Assembly: GCA_020248945.1 (NCBI GenBank)
Contig: JADCGQ010000044.1
Span: 1-63,604 of the forward strand
Direction of reading: 5' to 3'
DNA: 63,604 nucleotides
From: Rubrivivax sp.
GTDB lineage: Bacteria; Pseudomonadota; Gammaproteobacteria; Burkholderiales; Burkholderiaceae_C
Made by a program: the position numbers and the translations under genes. Below, piece by piece: positions 27,698-38,827 of this stretch (positions are counted from its first letter, which is position 1; every line of letters begins with the position of its first letter). The notes beneath the pieces are model-generated. The model saw nothing but the letters and a program-made list of their open reading frames with translations, was not told where the DNA came from and did no database searches.

Positions 27698-29676
27698 ATG
27701 CCTGGCCCGACATCCCCTTCCGCCGCAGCGACAAACGACACCGCTGTCGGCCGGCCCGGCTTGCGCGTGCTGTCCGTGATTCCGCCGATGACGCAGCTGA
27801 ACACGCCGTATCCGTCGACGGCCTACCTGACCGGCTTCCTGCGTTCGCGCGGGGTCGACGCGCGGCAGTGCGATCTGGCGCTGGGCCTCGTGCTGGCCTT
27901 GCTGTCGCGCCCTGGGCTCGAGGCCGTGCGCGCCGAGCTGCTGCTCGTGCCGGCCAAGAGCCGCAGCGCGCGCGTCGCGGCCTTCTTGAGCCGCTTCGAG
28001 GCCTACCGCGACAGCGTCGAGCGCGGCGTCGCCTTCCTGCAGGGCCGTGATCCGACGCTCGCCCACCGCATCAGCATGGGTGGCTTCCTGCCCGAGGGCG
28101 AGCGCTTCCGCATGCTCGACGCCTACGCCGCCGGCGTGGGCGCGGGTGATGCCGACCCGCTGGCCTGGGCCTTCGGCAGCTTGGGGCAGAGCGACCGCGC
28201 GCGCCACCTGGCCACGCTGTACCTCAACGACATCGCCGACGTCATCAAGGACGGCATCGACCCGCACTTCGAGTTCGTGCGCTACGCCGAGAAGATCGCC
28301 GCCAGCCAGGCGAGCTTCGACCCGCTGGCCGAGGCCCTGGCCGCGCCGCCCACGCTGCTGGGTCGGCTGCTCGAACAACTGGCGCTGCAGGCGCTGGCCG
28401 AGCACGAGCCCGACGTGCTGCTGCTGAGCGTGCCGTTCCCGGGCGCGGTGTTCGGCGCGCTGCGCATCGCGCAGGTGTGCAAGGCGGCGCGGCCGGGGCT
28501 GCGCATCGCGCTGGGCGGCGGCTTCGTCAACACCGAGCTGCGCGAGCTGGCCGAGCCGCGGCTCTTCGACTATGTCGACGCCGTCACGCTCGATGCCGGC
28601 GAGCGGCCCTTGCTGGCCCTGCTGGAGCACTGGGCCGGCAAGCGCGGCGCACAGCGCCTGGTGCGCACCTTCACCCGCGAGTCCGCGCCATCGGGCGCCG
28701 TGCGCTACACGAACTGGGCCGAGCCCGACGTGCCCTTTGCCGACATCGGCACGCCCACCTGGGACGGCCTGCCGCTGGCGCAGTACCTCTCGCTGCTGGA
28801 CATGCTCAATCCGATGCACCGGCTGTGGAGCGACGGCCGCTGGAACAAGCTCACCGTGGCCCACGGCTGCTACTGGAAGAAGTGCAGCTTCTGCGACGTG
28901 AGCCTCGATTACATCGGCCGCTACGAAACCGCGAGCGCCGAGCTGCTGGTCGACCGCATCGAGGCCATCGTCGCCGAGACCGGCCAGACCGGCTTCCACT
29001 TCGTCGACGAGGCCGCGCCGCCGAAGGCGCTGAAGGCGCTGGCGCAGGAGCTGCTCAGGCGCGGCACGCGCATCAGCTGGTGGGGCAACGTGCGCTTCGA
29101 GAAGACCTTCACGCCCGAGCTGGCCGAGCTGCTGGCGCAAAGCGGCTGCATCGCCATCACCGGTGGCCTCGAGGTGGCGAGCGACCGGCTGCTCGAGCTG
29201 ATGCAGAAGGGCGTGACGGTCGACCAGGTGGCGCGCGTGACCAAGGCCTTCGCCGACCAGGGCGTGCTGGTGCATGCCTACCTGATGTATGGCTTCCCGA
29301 CGCAGACCGAGCAGGACACGGTCGACGCACTGGAGCTCGTGCGCCAGATGTTCGCCGCCGGCTGCCTGCACAGCGGCTTCTGGCACCGCTTCGTCTGCAC
29401 CGTGCATTCGCCGGTGGGAAAGCGGCCGCAGGATTACGGCGTCACGTTGCACCGGTTGCCGCCGGGCCCGTTCGGCAAGAACGACGTCGGCTTCACCGAC
29501 CCCACCGGCACCGACCACGACGCGCTCGGCGTGGGCCTGAAGAAGGCTCTCTACAACTACATGCACGGCCTCGGGCTCGACGAGGACGTGCGTGCCTGGT
29601 GGGAGTTCCCCCTGCCCAAACCCCGCGTGCCGCGCCGCCGCATCGAGCGTGCGCTGGCGGCCGTCAAAGAAGCTGC

Positions 29677-29680
<4 letters not shown>
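27698..29680 (+). CDS. Radical SAM protein with N-terminal B12-binding-like domain
   Basis: A 660-residue protein. The N-terminal 300 residues resemble a cobalamin-binding Rossmann domain (VLLLSVPFPGAVFGALRIAQ, GGGFVNTELRELAE), but no DxHxxG motif for base-off B12 is present. The radical SAM core follows: HGCYWKKCSFCDVSLDYI places Cys391, Cys396 and Cys399 in a CX4CX2C arrangement, not the usual CX3CX2C. GLEVASDRLLELMQKGV near residue 490 is the conserved Elp3-like region. Its stop overlaps the start of a SUV3-like helicase. Substrate unknown; modification of RNA or a peptide is possible. Confidence 0.85.
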
Positions 29681-31884
<2,204 letters not shown>

Positions 31885-31887
31885 ACT

Positions 31888-31916
31888 CCGTTCGGGCTGA
31901 GCTTGTCGAAGCCCTG
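31888..31916. repeat. Short dispersed repeat of the TTCG..CTGAGCTTGTCGAAG type
   Basis: The gap between two convergent genes holds a stretch that reads cgttcgggctgagcttgtcg and continues aagccc. The GGGCT and AGCCC ends can pair around the loop. This sequence type (TTCG-CTGAG-TTGTCGAAG) is found as short extragenic repeats in many proteobacterial genomes; only one copy lies here. It could act as a weak bidirectional transcript end. Confidence 0.6.
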
Positions 31917-31921
31917 CTGGA

Positions 31922-32275
31922 TCACCCTCCGGTCCGCTTCGCCGCGTGCCCCGCCTTCAGCAGCAAGCCCAGCACCCGCTCGACGTGGTCGCCCTGGATC
32001 TCGATCACGCCGTCCTTGGCCGTGCCGCCCGTGCCGCAGGCGCTGCGCAGCTGCTTGCCCAGGTCGGTGATCTGCGCGTCGTTCAGCGCCAGCCCGCGCA
32101 CCACCGTCACCGTCTTGCCACCGCGCCCGGCGCTCTCGCGCCCCACGCGCACGCGGCCGTCGCCGCGCAGCTGCTGCGCCTGTGTGGCGGCGCAGCGGCA
32201 GTCGGCCTGGGCCTGCCGGCATTGCGGGCAGGTGCGGCCGCCCTCGGTGGAATAGACGAGGCGTGTCGAGCTCAT
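31922..32275 (-). CDS. SUI1/YciH-type translation initiation factor homologue
   Basis: A 117-residue protein of the eIF1/SUI1 family. Start MSSTRLVYSTEGGRTC; a Cys cluster CPQCRQAQADCRC at residues 16-28 may bind zinc. The SUI1 core follows: GKTVTVVRGLALNDAQITDL and ACGTGGTAKDGVIEIQGDH. In bacteria YciH has been linked to start-site discrimination and stress translation. It is convergent with the SUV3-like helicase, with a short repeat between. Confidence 0.9.
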   Translation of the reverse strand: MSSTRLVYSTEGGRTCPQCRQAQADCRCAATQAQQLRGDGRVRVGRESAGRGGKTVTVVRGLALNDAQITDLGKQLRSACGTGGTAKDGVIEIQGDHVERVLGLLLKAGHAAKRTGG

Positions 32276-32315
32276 GGTGAGATCGTGCCATGGCCTGCAT
32301 GGCGCGCCACAACCG

Positions 32316-33071
32316 TCACCCCAGCTGCGCCGCCAGCCGCGCCTGCGCGCGCTGCAGCGCCGGGAGGAAGGTCTCGACGAAGGCCGCCATCTCGAAGCGC
32401 TCGGCGCGCACCGCGATGCTCAGCCCCGCCACGAGCGCGCCACCGCGAGTGAACACCGGCACGGCCATCGAGCGCACGCCCATCTCGAGCTCCTGGTCGA
32501 TGGTGGCGTAACCCAGCCGCGCGGCGTTGTCCACGCAGGCCACCACCGCATCGGCGCCGACCACGGTGTGCGGCGTCAAGCGCGGCCGCGGCATGCCGTG
32601 CAGCCGCGCCACGGCCTCGTCGCGGGGCAACCCGGCCAGCAGCACGCGGCCGAGCGACGAGCAATACACCGGCAGCCGCGAGCCGATGCGCAGGCCCACG
32701 CTCAGGCTGCGGCGCGCGGTGCTGCGCGCCACCACGATCACGTCGGTGTCGATCAGCTGCGCCAGCGAGGCCGACTCGCGCGTGCGCTCGGCCAGGCCGT
32801 CGAGCAGCGGCTGCGCCAGCGCCGGGATCGGGTTCGACGCCAGGTAGGCATTGGCCAGCAGCAGGCAGCGCGGTGTCGTCCAGAACTGCTTGCCGTCGCT
32901 GGCCACATGGCCCAACGCCTGCAGCGTGAGCAGCGAGCGCCGGGCCGAGGCGGGCGTGCAGCCGGCCAGGCGAGACACCTCCGACAGCGTCAGCCGCGGG
33001 TGCAAGCGGCTGAAGCACTGCAGCACCTGCAGGCCCTTCTCGAGCGCGGCGACGTGGTGGCGTGAAGTCAT
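32316..33071 (-). CDS. tphR: IclR-family regulator of the terephthalate genes
   Basis: A 251-residue IclR-type regulator. N-terminal winged helix: LTLSEVSRLAGCTPASARRS, of the PcaR/PobR/TphR subgroup; effector domain from about residue 75. It is divergent from tphC across 152 bases. The same layout, an IclR gene opposite tphC-tphA2-tphA3, occurs in Comamonas, where TphR activates the genes in response to terephthalate. The effector here is inferred, not seen. A strong palindrome lies in the shared promoter region. Confidence 0.85.
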   Translation of the reverse strand: MTSRHHVAALEKGLQVLQCFSRLHPRLTLSEVSRLAGCTPASARRSLLTLQALGHVASDGKQFWTTPRCLLLANAYLASNPIPALAQPLLDGLAERTRESASLAQLIDTDVIVVARSTARRSLSVGLRIGSRLPVYCSSLGRVLLAGLPRDEAVARLHGMPRPRLTPHTVVGADAVVACVDNAARLGYATIDQELEMGVRSMAVPVFTRGGALVAGLSIAVRAERFEMAAFVETFLPALQRAQARLAAQLG

Positions 33072-33133
33072 GCGGGGGCTCTCTCATCGGTGGGGCAGCG
33101 GCCTTGCGCCCGCACAAACCCCGAGGCCACAGT

Positions 33134-33148
33134 TTGCGCGATGCGCAA
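33134..33148. promoter_or_regulatory. Inverted repeat, candidate TphR operator
   Basis: TTGCGC-GAT-GCGCAA is a perfect 15-base dyad in the divergent promoter between the IclR gene and tphC. IclR-family operators are typically 14-16 base dyads of this composition. A possible extra half-site TTGCGT lies 11 bases to the right (33160). Role inferred from position and symmetry. Confidence 0.6.
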
Positions 33149-33223
33149 GAACGGCTTGTTGCGTCCGGCGCCCGCGCCCACACTGCGGGCCGACTCGAAC
33201 CCACACAAGACGGAGACACACCC

Positions 33224-34225
33224 ATGTTCCAGCCCGGGATCGCCCGCCGCCCCTTCACCGGCCTGCTCGTGGCCGCCGCCCTCGGCACCGTGGCCCTGGC
33301 CGCATCGTCCAGCGCCCACGCGCAGGCCGCGGCCGCGCCGGGCAGCCTGCGCTTCGTCGTGCCCTTCCCGGCCGGTGGCACGGCCGACGTGCTGCCGCGC
33401 ATCCTGTCGGAGAAGCTGCGCGATCGCTTCCCCGGCGGCGTGGTCGTCGAGAACCGCGCCGGTGCCGGCGGCAACATCGGCGCCGAGACGGTGTTCCGAA
33501 GCGCGCCCGACGGCAGCGTGCTGATGGCCTCGCCGCCCGGCCCCATCGCCATCAACCACAACCTGTACCCGAAGCTGGGTTTCGACCCGACGAAGTGGGT
33601 GCCCGTCACGGTGATGGCCTCGGTGCCCAACGTGCTGGCGGTGCGCACCGGCCTGCCGGTGAACACGGTGCAGGAGTTCGTGGCCTACGTGAAGGCCAAC
33701 GCCGGCAAGGTGAGCTACGCCTCGCAGGGCAGCGGCTCGACCTCGCATCTGACGGCCAACATGTTCATGAGCCTGGTCGGCGGCGAGATGCTGCACGTGC
33801 CGTACAAGGGCACCGCGCCGGCGCTGGTCGACCTGATGGGCGGCCAGGTCGACGTGTTCTTCGACAACCTGGGCTCGGCGCTGGCGCAGCACCGCGCCGG
33901 CAAGATCCGCATCCTGGCCGTCGCCGACGAGCAGCGAGCCGCCGCCCTGCCGGGCGTGCCCACCTTCGTGGAAAGCGGCCTGAAGGACATGGTGGCGGTG
34001 ACCTGGTTCGCCGTCGTGGCGCCGCCCGACACGCCGGCGGCCATCGTGCAGGTCCGCCACGCCGCACTGGCCGAAGCCCTGGCCCAGCCCGACGTGCGCC
34101 AGAAGTTCCTCGACCAGGGTGCCGAGCCGCGCGGCTGGAGCCCCGAGCAGACGGGGCAGTTCATCCGCGCCGAAACCGCCAAGTGGCAGCGTGTGATCCG
34201 GACGGCCAACGTCAAGGTCGATTGA
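33224..34225 (+). CDS. tphC: Terephthalate-binding protein, Bug/TctC family
   Basis: A 333-residue periplasmic binding protein with signal peptide ([20 protein letters not shown]) and GGAGAC ribosome site. Bug-family patterns: [55 protein letters not shown]. In Comamonas, TphC delivers terephthalate to a tripartite tricarboxylate carrier (TctAB-type). No membrane subunits are encoded in this window, so they must lie elsewhere. It is the first gene of the tph operon, 16 bases before tphA2. Family is certain; ligand from context. Confidence 0.88.
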   Translation: MFQPGIARRPFTGLLVAAALGTVALAASSSAHAQAAAAPGSLRFVVPFPAGGTADVLPRILSEKLRDRFPGGVVVENRAGAGGNIGAETVFRSAPDGSVLMASPPGPIAINHNLYPKLGFDPTKWVPVTVMASVPNVLAVRTGLPVNTVQEFVAYVKANAGKVSYASQGSGSTSHLTANMFMSLVGGEMLHVPYKGTAPALVDLMGGQVDVFFDNLGSALAQHRAGKIRILAVADEQRAAALPGVPTFVESGLKDMVAVTWFAVVAPPDTPAAIVQVRHAALAEALAQPDVRQKFLDQGAEPRGWSPEQTGQFIRAETAKWQRVIRTANVKVD

Positions 34226-34241
34226 GCGGCAGCCCCTTGCC

Positions 34242-35507
34242 ATGACCCCTGAGCAAGCCGCCGCATCGGCATCCCACCCCATCCACTGGGCCGGCCCCGG
34301 CCTGACGCGCGTGCCCTTCGCCGTGTACGGCGACGCGGCCACCGAGCAGGCCGAGCAGCAACGCATCTTCCACGGCCCGACCTGGAACTACCTGTGCCTG
34401 GACGTCGAGCTGCCCGAGCCCGGCTGCTTTCGCAGCACCTTCGTCGGCGTCACGCCCGTGGTGGTGGTGCGCGATGCCGACGGCGAGATCTACGCCTTCG
34501 AGAACCGCTGCGCGCACCGCGGCGCGCTGATCGTGCTCGACAAGGCCGGCAAGACCGGGAACTTCCAGTGCGTCTACCACGCGTGGAGCTACAGCCGGCA
34601 GGGTGATCTCATCGGCGTGGCCTTCGAGGGCGGCGTCAAGGGGCAGGGCGGCATGCCGCCGGGCTTCTGCAAGGCCGAGCACGGCCCGCGCAAGCTGCGC
34701 GTCGCGGTGTACTGCGGCCTCGTCTTCGGCAGCTTCCACGACGAGGTGCCGCCGATCGAGGAGTACCTGGGCGACGAGATCTGCGCGCGCATCGAGCGTG
34801 TGCTGCACAAGCCGGTGCAGGTGATCGGCCGCTTCTCGCAGGCGTTGCCGAACAACTGGAAGCTGTATGCGGAAAACGTGAGGGACAGCTACCACGCCAG
34901 CCTGCTGCATCTGTTCTTCACCACCTTCGAGCTGAACCGGCTGTCGCAGAAGGGCGGTGTCATCGTCAGCGAAGACGGCGCGCACCATGTCAGCTACTCG
35001 ATGATCGAGGCGGATGCACAAGATAAAGCAAAGGACACCAGCTACCGCGAGCAGGGCCTGCGCAGCGACACCGACCGCTACCGCCTGAAGGACCCGTCGC
35101 TGCTGCAGGGCTTCGTCGAGTACGGCGACGGCGTCACGTTGCAGATCCTGTCGGTGTTCCCGGGCTTCGTGCTGCAGCAGATCCAGAACTGCCTGGCCGT
35201 GCGCCAGCTGCTGCCGCAGGGCACCGGCCGCAGCGAGCTGAACTGGACGTACCTGGGCTACGCCGACGACACCCCCGAACAGCGCCGCGTGCGGCTGAAG
35301 CAGAGCAACCTCGTCGGCCCGGCCGGCTTCATCTCGATGGAAGACGGCGCCGTCGGCGGCTTCGTGCAGCGCGGCGTGGCCGGTGCGCGCGAATTCGCGG
35401 CGGTGGTCGAGATGGGCGGCGACAACGCGCGGGGTGGCGAGGGCCGCGCCACCGAGGCCTCGGTGCGCGGCTTCTGGAAGGCCTGGCGCGGCCACATGGG
35501 GGTGTGA
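34242..35507 (+). CDS. tphA2: Terephthalate 1,2-dioxygenase, large oxygenase subunit
   Basis: The oxygenase alpha subunit that dihydroxylates terephthalate to a cis-dihydrodiol dicarboxylate. 421 residues. Rieske centre: CAHRGALI near residue 90 and [14 protein letters not shown] near residue 110. The mononuclear iron site includes [15 protein letters not shown] near residue 215. Runs such as [25 protein letters not shown] and [14 protein letters not shown] agree with my recall of Comamonas TphA2, more than with NagG or AndAc. Followed at one base by tphA3. Strong family call; substrate from similarity and context. Confidence 0.92.
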   Translation: MTPEQAAASASHPIHWAGPGLTRVPFAVYGDAATEQAEQQRIFHGPTWNYLCLDVELPEPGCFRSTFVGVTPVVVVRDADGEIYAFENRCAHRGALIVLDKAGKTGNFQCVYHAWSYSRQGDLIGVAFEGGVKGQGGMPPGFCKAEHGPRKLRVAVYCGLVFGSFHDEVPPIEEYLGDEICARIERVLHKPVQVIGRFSQALPNNWKLYAENVRDSYHASLLHLFFTTFELNRLSQKGGVIVSEDGAHHVSYSMIEADAQDKAKDTSYREQGLRSDTDRYRLKDPSLLQGFVEYGDGVTLQILSVFPGFVLQQIQNCLAVRQLLPQGTGRSELNWTYLGYADDTPEQRRVRLKQSNLVGPAGFISMEDGAVGGFVQRGVAGAREFAAVVEMGGDNARGGEGRATEASVRGFWKAWRGHMGV

Positions 35508-35508
35508 G

Positions 35509-35991
35509 ATGGACGCGCCCCATGACGCCTTGCTGCGTGTGTGCCGGTTCAATGCAGCCTACGCGCAGGCCATCGACAGCGATGCGCTCGAACGTTGGCC
35601 CACTTTTTTTGCCGAGGACTGCCTGTACCGCGTGACACACGCCGAGGCCGAGGCCGAAGGTCTGCCGGCCGGCCTGATCTACGCCGACAGCCGCGCCATG
35701 CTCGAAGACCGCGTGGCGGCGCTGCGCGAGGCCAACATCTACGAACGGCAGCGCTACCGCCACATCCTGGGCATGCCGCTGGTGCAAGTGGGCGAGGGCG
35801 GCGCGCTGCAGGCCGAGACGCCCTTCCTCGTGGTGCGCATCATGGCCACCGGGCAGAGCGAGGTGTTTGCCAGCGGCGCCTACCACGACCGCTTCGTCGA
35901 CGATACCGCCGCCGGCGGGCTGCGCCTGGCCGAGCGTGTGGTGGTGTGCGACAGCCACAGCACGGACACGCTGATGGCCCTGCCGCTGTAG
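35509..35991 (+). CDS. tphA3: Terephthalate 1,2-dioxygenase, small oxygenase subunit
   Basis: The 160-residue beta subunit of the ring-hydroxylating oxygenase (SnoaL-like cone fold). The core FNAAYAQAIDSDALERWPTF and EANIYERQRYRHILGMP, and the end TDTLMALPL, match the TphA3 type. It has a structural role in the alpha3-beta3 complex. Start ATG one base after the tphA2 stop. In Comamonas tphB follows at this point; here the next gene, tphA1, starts nine bases later. Confidence 0.92.
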   Translation: MDAPHDALLRVCRFNAAYAQAIDSDALERWPTFFAEDCLYRVTHAEAEAEGLPAGLIYADSRAMLEDRVAALREANIYERQRYRHILGMPLVQVGEGGALQAETPFLVVRIMATGQSEVFASGAYHDRFVDDTAAGGLRLAERVVVCDSHSTDTLMALPL

Positions 35992-36000
35992 GCGCCGGGC

Positions 36001-37074
36001 ATGACGGCCGTGCACCGCGCCCAGCTGGCGGGCAGCGAACTGGCCTTCGACTGCGCGCCGGGCCAGAGCGTGCTCGACGCCGCGCTGCAGGCCGGCATCG
36101 AACTGCCGCACTCCTGCCGCAAGGGCGTGTGCGGCAGCTGCGCGGCGGTGGTGAGCGAAGGCGAGTTGCGTGCCTTGCCGGGCCGCGCACTCGTCAACGA
36201 GCACTGCGGCCCGGGCCGGCAGCTGCTGTGCGCCGGCTCGGCCGCCACGCCGTTGCTGCTGGTGGTGCCCGGCGCGCGGCGCCTGGAGCCCGGCGCGCGC
36301 AAGCGGCTGCAGGCGAAGGTGTTTCGTGTGCGCGAGGCGGCGTCCGGCATCTGGCTGCTCGATCTGCGCCTGCCGGCCGGCCAGCGCCTGAAGTTCCGCG
36401 CCGGCCAGCATCTGGACGTGATCGAGGCCGATGGCAGCCGGCGCGCCTATTCGATGGCCAACCCGCCATACGAGAGCGACGCCGTGGCGCTGCACATTCG
36501 CGCGCAGCCCGACGGGCGCTTCAGTGCCCGCCTGCCGACGCTGCAGCCGGCTGAGCTGATCGACATCGAGGCGCCCCAGGGCAGCTTCGGCTTGCGCGAG
36601 GGCAGCACCGCGCCGCTGCTGATGGTGGCCGGCGGCACGGGCTTCGCGCCGATCAAGTCGATGCTCGACCACCTGGCCAAGCTGGGCGCGCCGCGCGAGA
36701 TCACGCTGCTGTGGGGCGTGCGCGAGGCGCGGCAGCTGTACCTGCCGGCGGCGCTGGCGCGCTGGCGGCGGGTCTGGCCGGGTATGGGCGCGCTGGCGCT
36801 GGTCAGTGGCGGTCTGCCGGAGGGCGGCGCCGAAAACGGTGAAGGCGCCGCCGCGCGCGACGCCGGCTGGTCGGTCGAGAATGGCCGCGTGCCGGAGCGG
36901 CTGGGCCAGCTGGCCGCCGACCGGGCCTCAGGCTTCGCAGGGCACGAGGCCTACGTCTGTGGCTCGCCGGGTTTTGTCGACGCGGTGCGCGGCATGCTGC
37001 TGCAGTGCGGTTTGCCCGCGCAGGACTGCTTCGCCGACGCCTTCGTCAGTGCGGCGCCTGCGGCTCGCGCGTGA
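36001..37074 (+). CDS. tphA1: Terephthalate 1,2-dioxygenase, reductase component
   Basis: The NAD(P)H-dependent reductase that feeds electrons to TphA2A3. 357 residues: an N-terminal plant-type 2Fe-2S domain (CRKGVCGSC at about 40-48, last Cys in LLCAG), a FAD domain with RAYSMANPP near residue 145, and an NAD domain starting GGTGFAPIKSML near residue 211. The stretch APGQSVLDAALQAGIELP is shared with Comamonas TphA1. There is a Gly/Ala/Glu-rich insertion around SGGLPEGGAENGEGAAARD, absent from my recall of TphA1, which may explain the greater length. Its 3-prime end overlaps a convergent acetyltransferase gene by 29 bases. Confidence 0.9.
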   Translation: MTAVHRAQLAGSELAFDCAPGQSVLDAALQAGIELPHSCRKGVCGSCAAVVSEGELRALPGRALVNEHCGPGRQLLCAGSAATPLLLVVPGARRLEPGARKRLQAKVFRVREAASGIWLLDLRLPAGQRLKFRAGQHLDVIEADGSRRAYSMANPPYESDAVALHIRAQPDGRFSARLPTLQPAELIDIEAPQGSFGLREGSTAPLLMVAGGTGFAPIKSMLDHLAKLGAPREITLLWGVREARQLYLPAALARWRRVWPGMGALALVSGGLPEGGAENGEGAAARDAGWSVENGRVPERLGQLAADRASGFAGHEAYVCGSPGFVDAVRGMLLQCGLPAQDCFADAFVSAAPAARA

Positions 37075-37705
37075 AGATCGCGCGCCAGCGCAGGGCTTCG
37101 CGCTTGAAGCGGTAGTCCAGGTTGGCGGCCTGGCTCTCGGCCATCGCGCCGAGGTGGCTGCCGATGCTGTCGTCGGGCAAGGTCAGGTGGGCGACGGCGT
37201 CGCTGCCTTCGTAGCGCACCGTGGCGCCCGAGCGGCGCACGATGGCCAGCATCGGCGCGTTGTCGCGCGCCAAGTGAATGACCAGCCGGCGTGCCCCGCG
37301 GTTGCGCGCGTGCAGCACCGAGAGCTCGAACAGCCGGCCGCCGAGGCCGCGACCGCGGCCGCGTGGCAGCACCGAGACGCCGAACTCGGCGGTGTCGCTG
37401 GTGTCGGCGTCGCGCGAGTGCGCCAGGTGCGCCATCGCGATCAGCCGCAGCCGGGCGTCGAAGATGCCGAAGACCTCGTCGCGCTCGAAGTCGATCTGCT
37501 GCACATAGCTGCGGATCTGTTCGTCGGTGGCCACCTGACCGAAGCGGCGGTGGCGGTCGAGCGATTCCAGCGCCAGCAGGTGGGTGAGCACACGCTCACG
37601 GTGTCGGGCTCCGAGGGAGCGGACCGGCAACCACGCGGGCAGCATCCAGCGCGGTGCCGGCGGTTCGGGCGCGGAGGTCTGCAGCAGATCGCCATGAGGG
37701 TCCAT
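37046..37705 (-). CDS. GNAT-family acetyltransferase
   Basis: A 219-residue protein with a GNAT core: acetyl-CoA loop VLPRGRGRGLGGRLFELSVL near residues 127-146 and RNRGARRLVIHLARDNAPML after it. Start MDPHGDLLQTS; longer in-frame sequence upstream would run into the rplM leader. Target amine unknown. Overlaps tphA1 tail to tail by 29 bases, and is divergent from rplM. Confidence 0.82.
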   Translation of the reverse strand: MDPHGDLLQTSAPEPPAPRWMLPAWLPVRSLGARHRERVLTHLLALESLDRHRRFGQVATDEQIRSYVQQIDFERDEVFGIFDARLRLIAMAHLAHSRDADTSDTAEFGVSVLPRGRGRGLGGRLFELSVLHARNRGARRLVIHLARDNAPMLAIVRRSGATVRYEGSDAVAHLTLPDDSIGSHLGAMAESQAANLDYRFKREALRWRAIFTREPQAPH

Positions 37706-37808
37706 CTGCGCATGGTAGCCCACATGTTTAGGGTTTACCCTCAATTTCCTCGATCGGGCACTCCGGCGCCCGGACCCCGAACCCTCACCCAAGACGCCCG
37801 AGGCGGCA

Positions 37809-37863
37809 TATACTCGCGGGCTTCCCTGGATTCGGCCGGGGAAGAACCGCCCGGCAACCCGCG
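37809..37863 (+). promoter_or_regulatory. Probable promoter and structured leader of rplM-rpsI
   Basis: TATACT (37809-37814) is a good -10 box; a clear -35 is not visible. Next to it CGCGGGCTTCCC (37815-37826) can pair with GGGAAG (37839-37844) and CCCGCG (37858-37863), a long interrupted stem. L13 represses its own mRNA in Escherichia coli through the leader, so a regulatory fold would fit. The stem partly overlaps the expected transcription start, so promoter and fold may not both be right. Confidence 0.4.
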
Positions 37864-37935
37864 AGGCTGTCCTCACGAGACGGCACCAAAAGGCTCTGTT
37901 GGCGGCACCTACCACCGAAACATCGAAAGACCCTC

Positions 37936-38364
37936 ATGAAGACCTTCAGCGCCAAGCCGGCCGAAGTGAAGCACGAGTGGTTTGTGATTGACGCCACCGA
38001 CAAGGTGCTCGGACGTGTTGCCAGCGAAGCAGCACGCCGTTTGCGCGGCAAGCACAAGGCCATTTACACGCCTCACGTCGACACCGGCGATTTCATCATC
38101 GTCGTCAACGCCGACAAGATCCGCGTCACCGGGGCCAAGGCCACCGACAAGATCTACTACCGTCACTCGGGTTACCCGGGCGGCATCTACGCCACGCCCT
38201 TCAAGGACATGCAGGCCCGTCATCCGGGTCGCGCGCTCGAGAAGGCCGTCAAGGGCATGTTGCCCAAGGGCCCGCTGGGCTATGCAATGGTGAAGAAGCT
38301 GAAGGTCTACGCCGGTGGTGAACACCCGCATACCGCTCAGCAACCCAAGGCGCTGGAGATCTGA
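37936..38364 (+). CDS. rplM: 50S ribosomal protein L13
   Basis: A 142-residue early-assembly protein of the large ribosomal subunit. Start [20 protein letters not shown] and the signature [19 protein letters not shown] leave no doubt. First gene of the rplM-rpsI operon, four bases before rpsI. Codons are noticeably plainer than in neighbouring genes, as for a highly expressed gene. Confidence 0.99.
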   Translation: MKTFSAKPAEVKHEWFVIDATDKVLGRVASEAARRLRGKHKAIYTPHVDTGDFIIVVNADKIRVTGAKATDKIYYRHSGYPGGIYATPFKDMQARHPGRALEKAVKGMLPKGPLGYAMVKKLKVYAGGEHPHTAQQPKALEI

Positions 38365-38368
38365 CGCG

Positions 38369-38761
38369 ATGATCGGAACCTGGAACTACGGCACCGGCCG
38401 CCGCAAGTCGAGCGTGGCCCGTGTCTTCATGAAAAAAGGCAGCGGCCAGATCCTCATCAATGGCAAGTCCATCGATGCGTACTTCGGCCGTCAGACGTCC
38501 ATCATGATCGTGCGCCAACCGCTGCTGCTCACGGGCAACAACGAAGGCTTCGACATCAAGATCAACGTGCACGGCGGCGGTGAATCCGGCCAAGCCGGCG
38601 CGGTGCGCCACGGCATCACCCGTGCGCTGATCGACTACGACGCGGCGCTGAAGCCCGAACTCAGCCGTGCCGGCTTCGTGACGCGCGACGCGCGCGAAGT
38701 CGAACGCAAGAAGGTCGGTCTGCACGGCGCTCGTCGCCGGAAGCAGTTCAGCAAGCGCTGA
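38369..38761 (+). CDS. rpsI: 30S ribosomal protein S9
   Basis: A 130-residue protein of the small subunit. [20 protein letters not shown] at the start and the basic tail [10 protein letters not shown], which reaches the P-site tRNA, are diagnostic. It is cotranscribed with rplM and followed by a strong intrinsic terminator. Confidence 0.99.
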   Translation: MIGTWNYGTGRRKSSVARVFMKKGSGQILINGKSIDAYFGRQTSIMIVRQPLLLTGNNEGFDIKINVHGGGESGQAGAVRHGITRALIDYDAALKPELSRAGFVTRDAREVERKKVGLHGARRRKQFSKR

Positions 38762-38770
38762 TCCCGACAA

Positions 38771-38800
38771 CGAGGCCACCTGCGGGTGGCCTCGTGTTTT
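38771..38800 (+). terminator. Intrinsic terminator of rplM-rpsI
   Basis: A perfect ten-base stem, CGAGGCCACC with GGTGGCCTCG, closed by the loop TGCG and followed by TGTTTT, begins ten bases after the rpsI stop. Confidence 0.93.
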
Positions 38801-38827
38801 GCGGATCACGCTTTCGGAAGTCGGTTC

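Noticed and set aside
26351..29566. A 1071-codon minus-strand frame spanning the MFS and radical SAM genes
   Set aside because: It runs through two genes with clear families in other frames and has no coherent protein pattern.
34242..37074. Salicylate 5-hydroxylase or anthranilate dioxygenase (NagGH or AndAcAd type) instead of terephthalate dioxygenase
   Set aside because: The alpha, beta and reductase chains all agree better with recalled TphA2, TphA3 and TphA1 stretches, and the IclR and Bug-type neighbours fit the tph layout. The other types use a separate ferredoxin.
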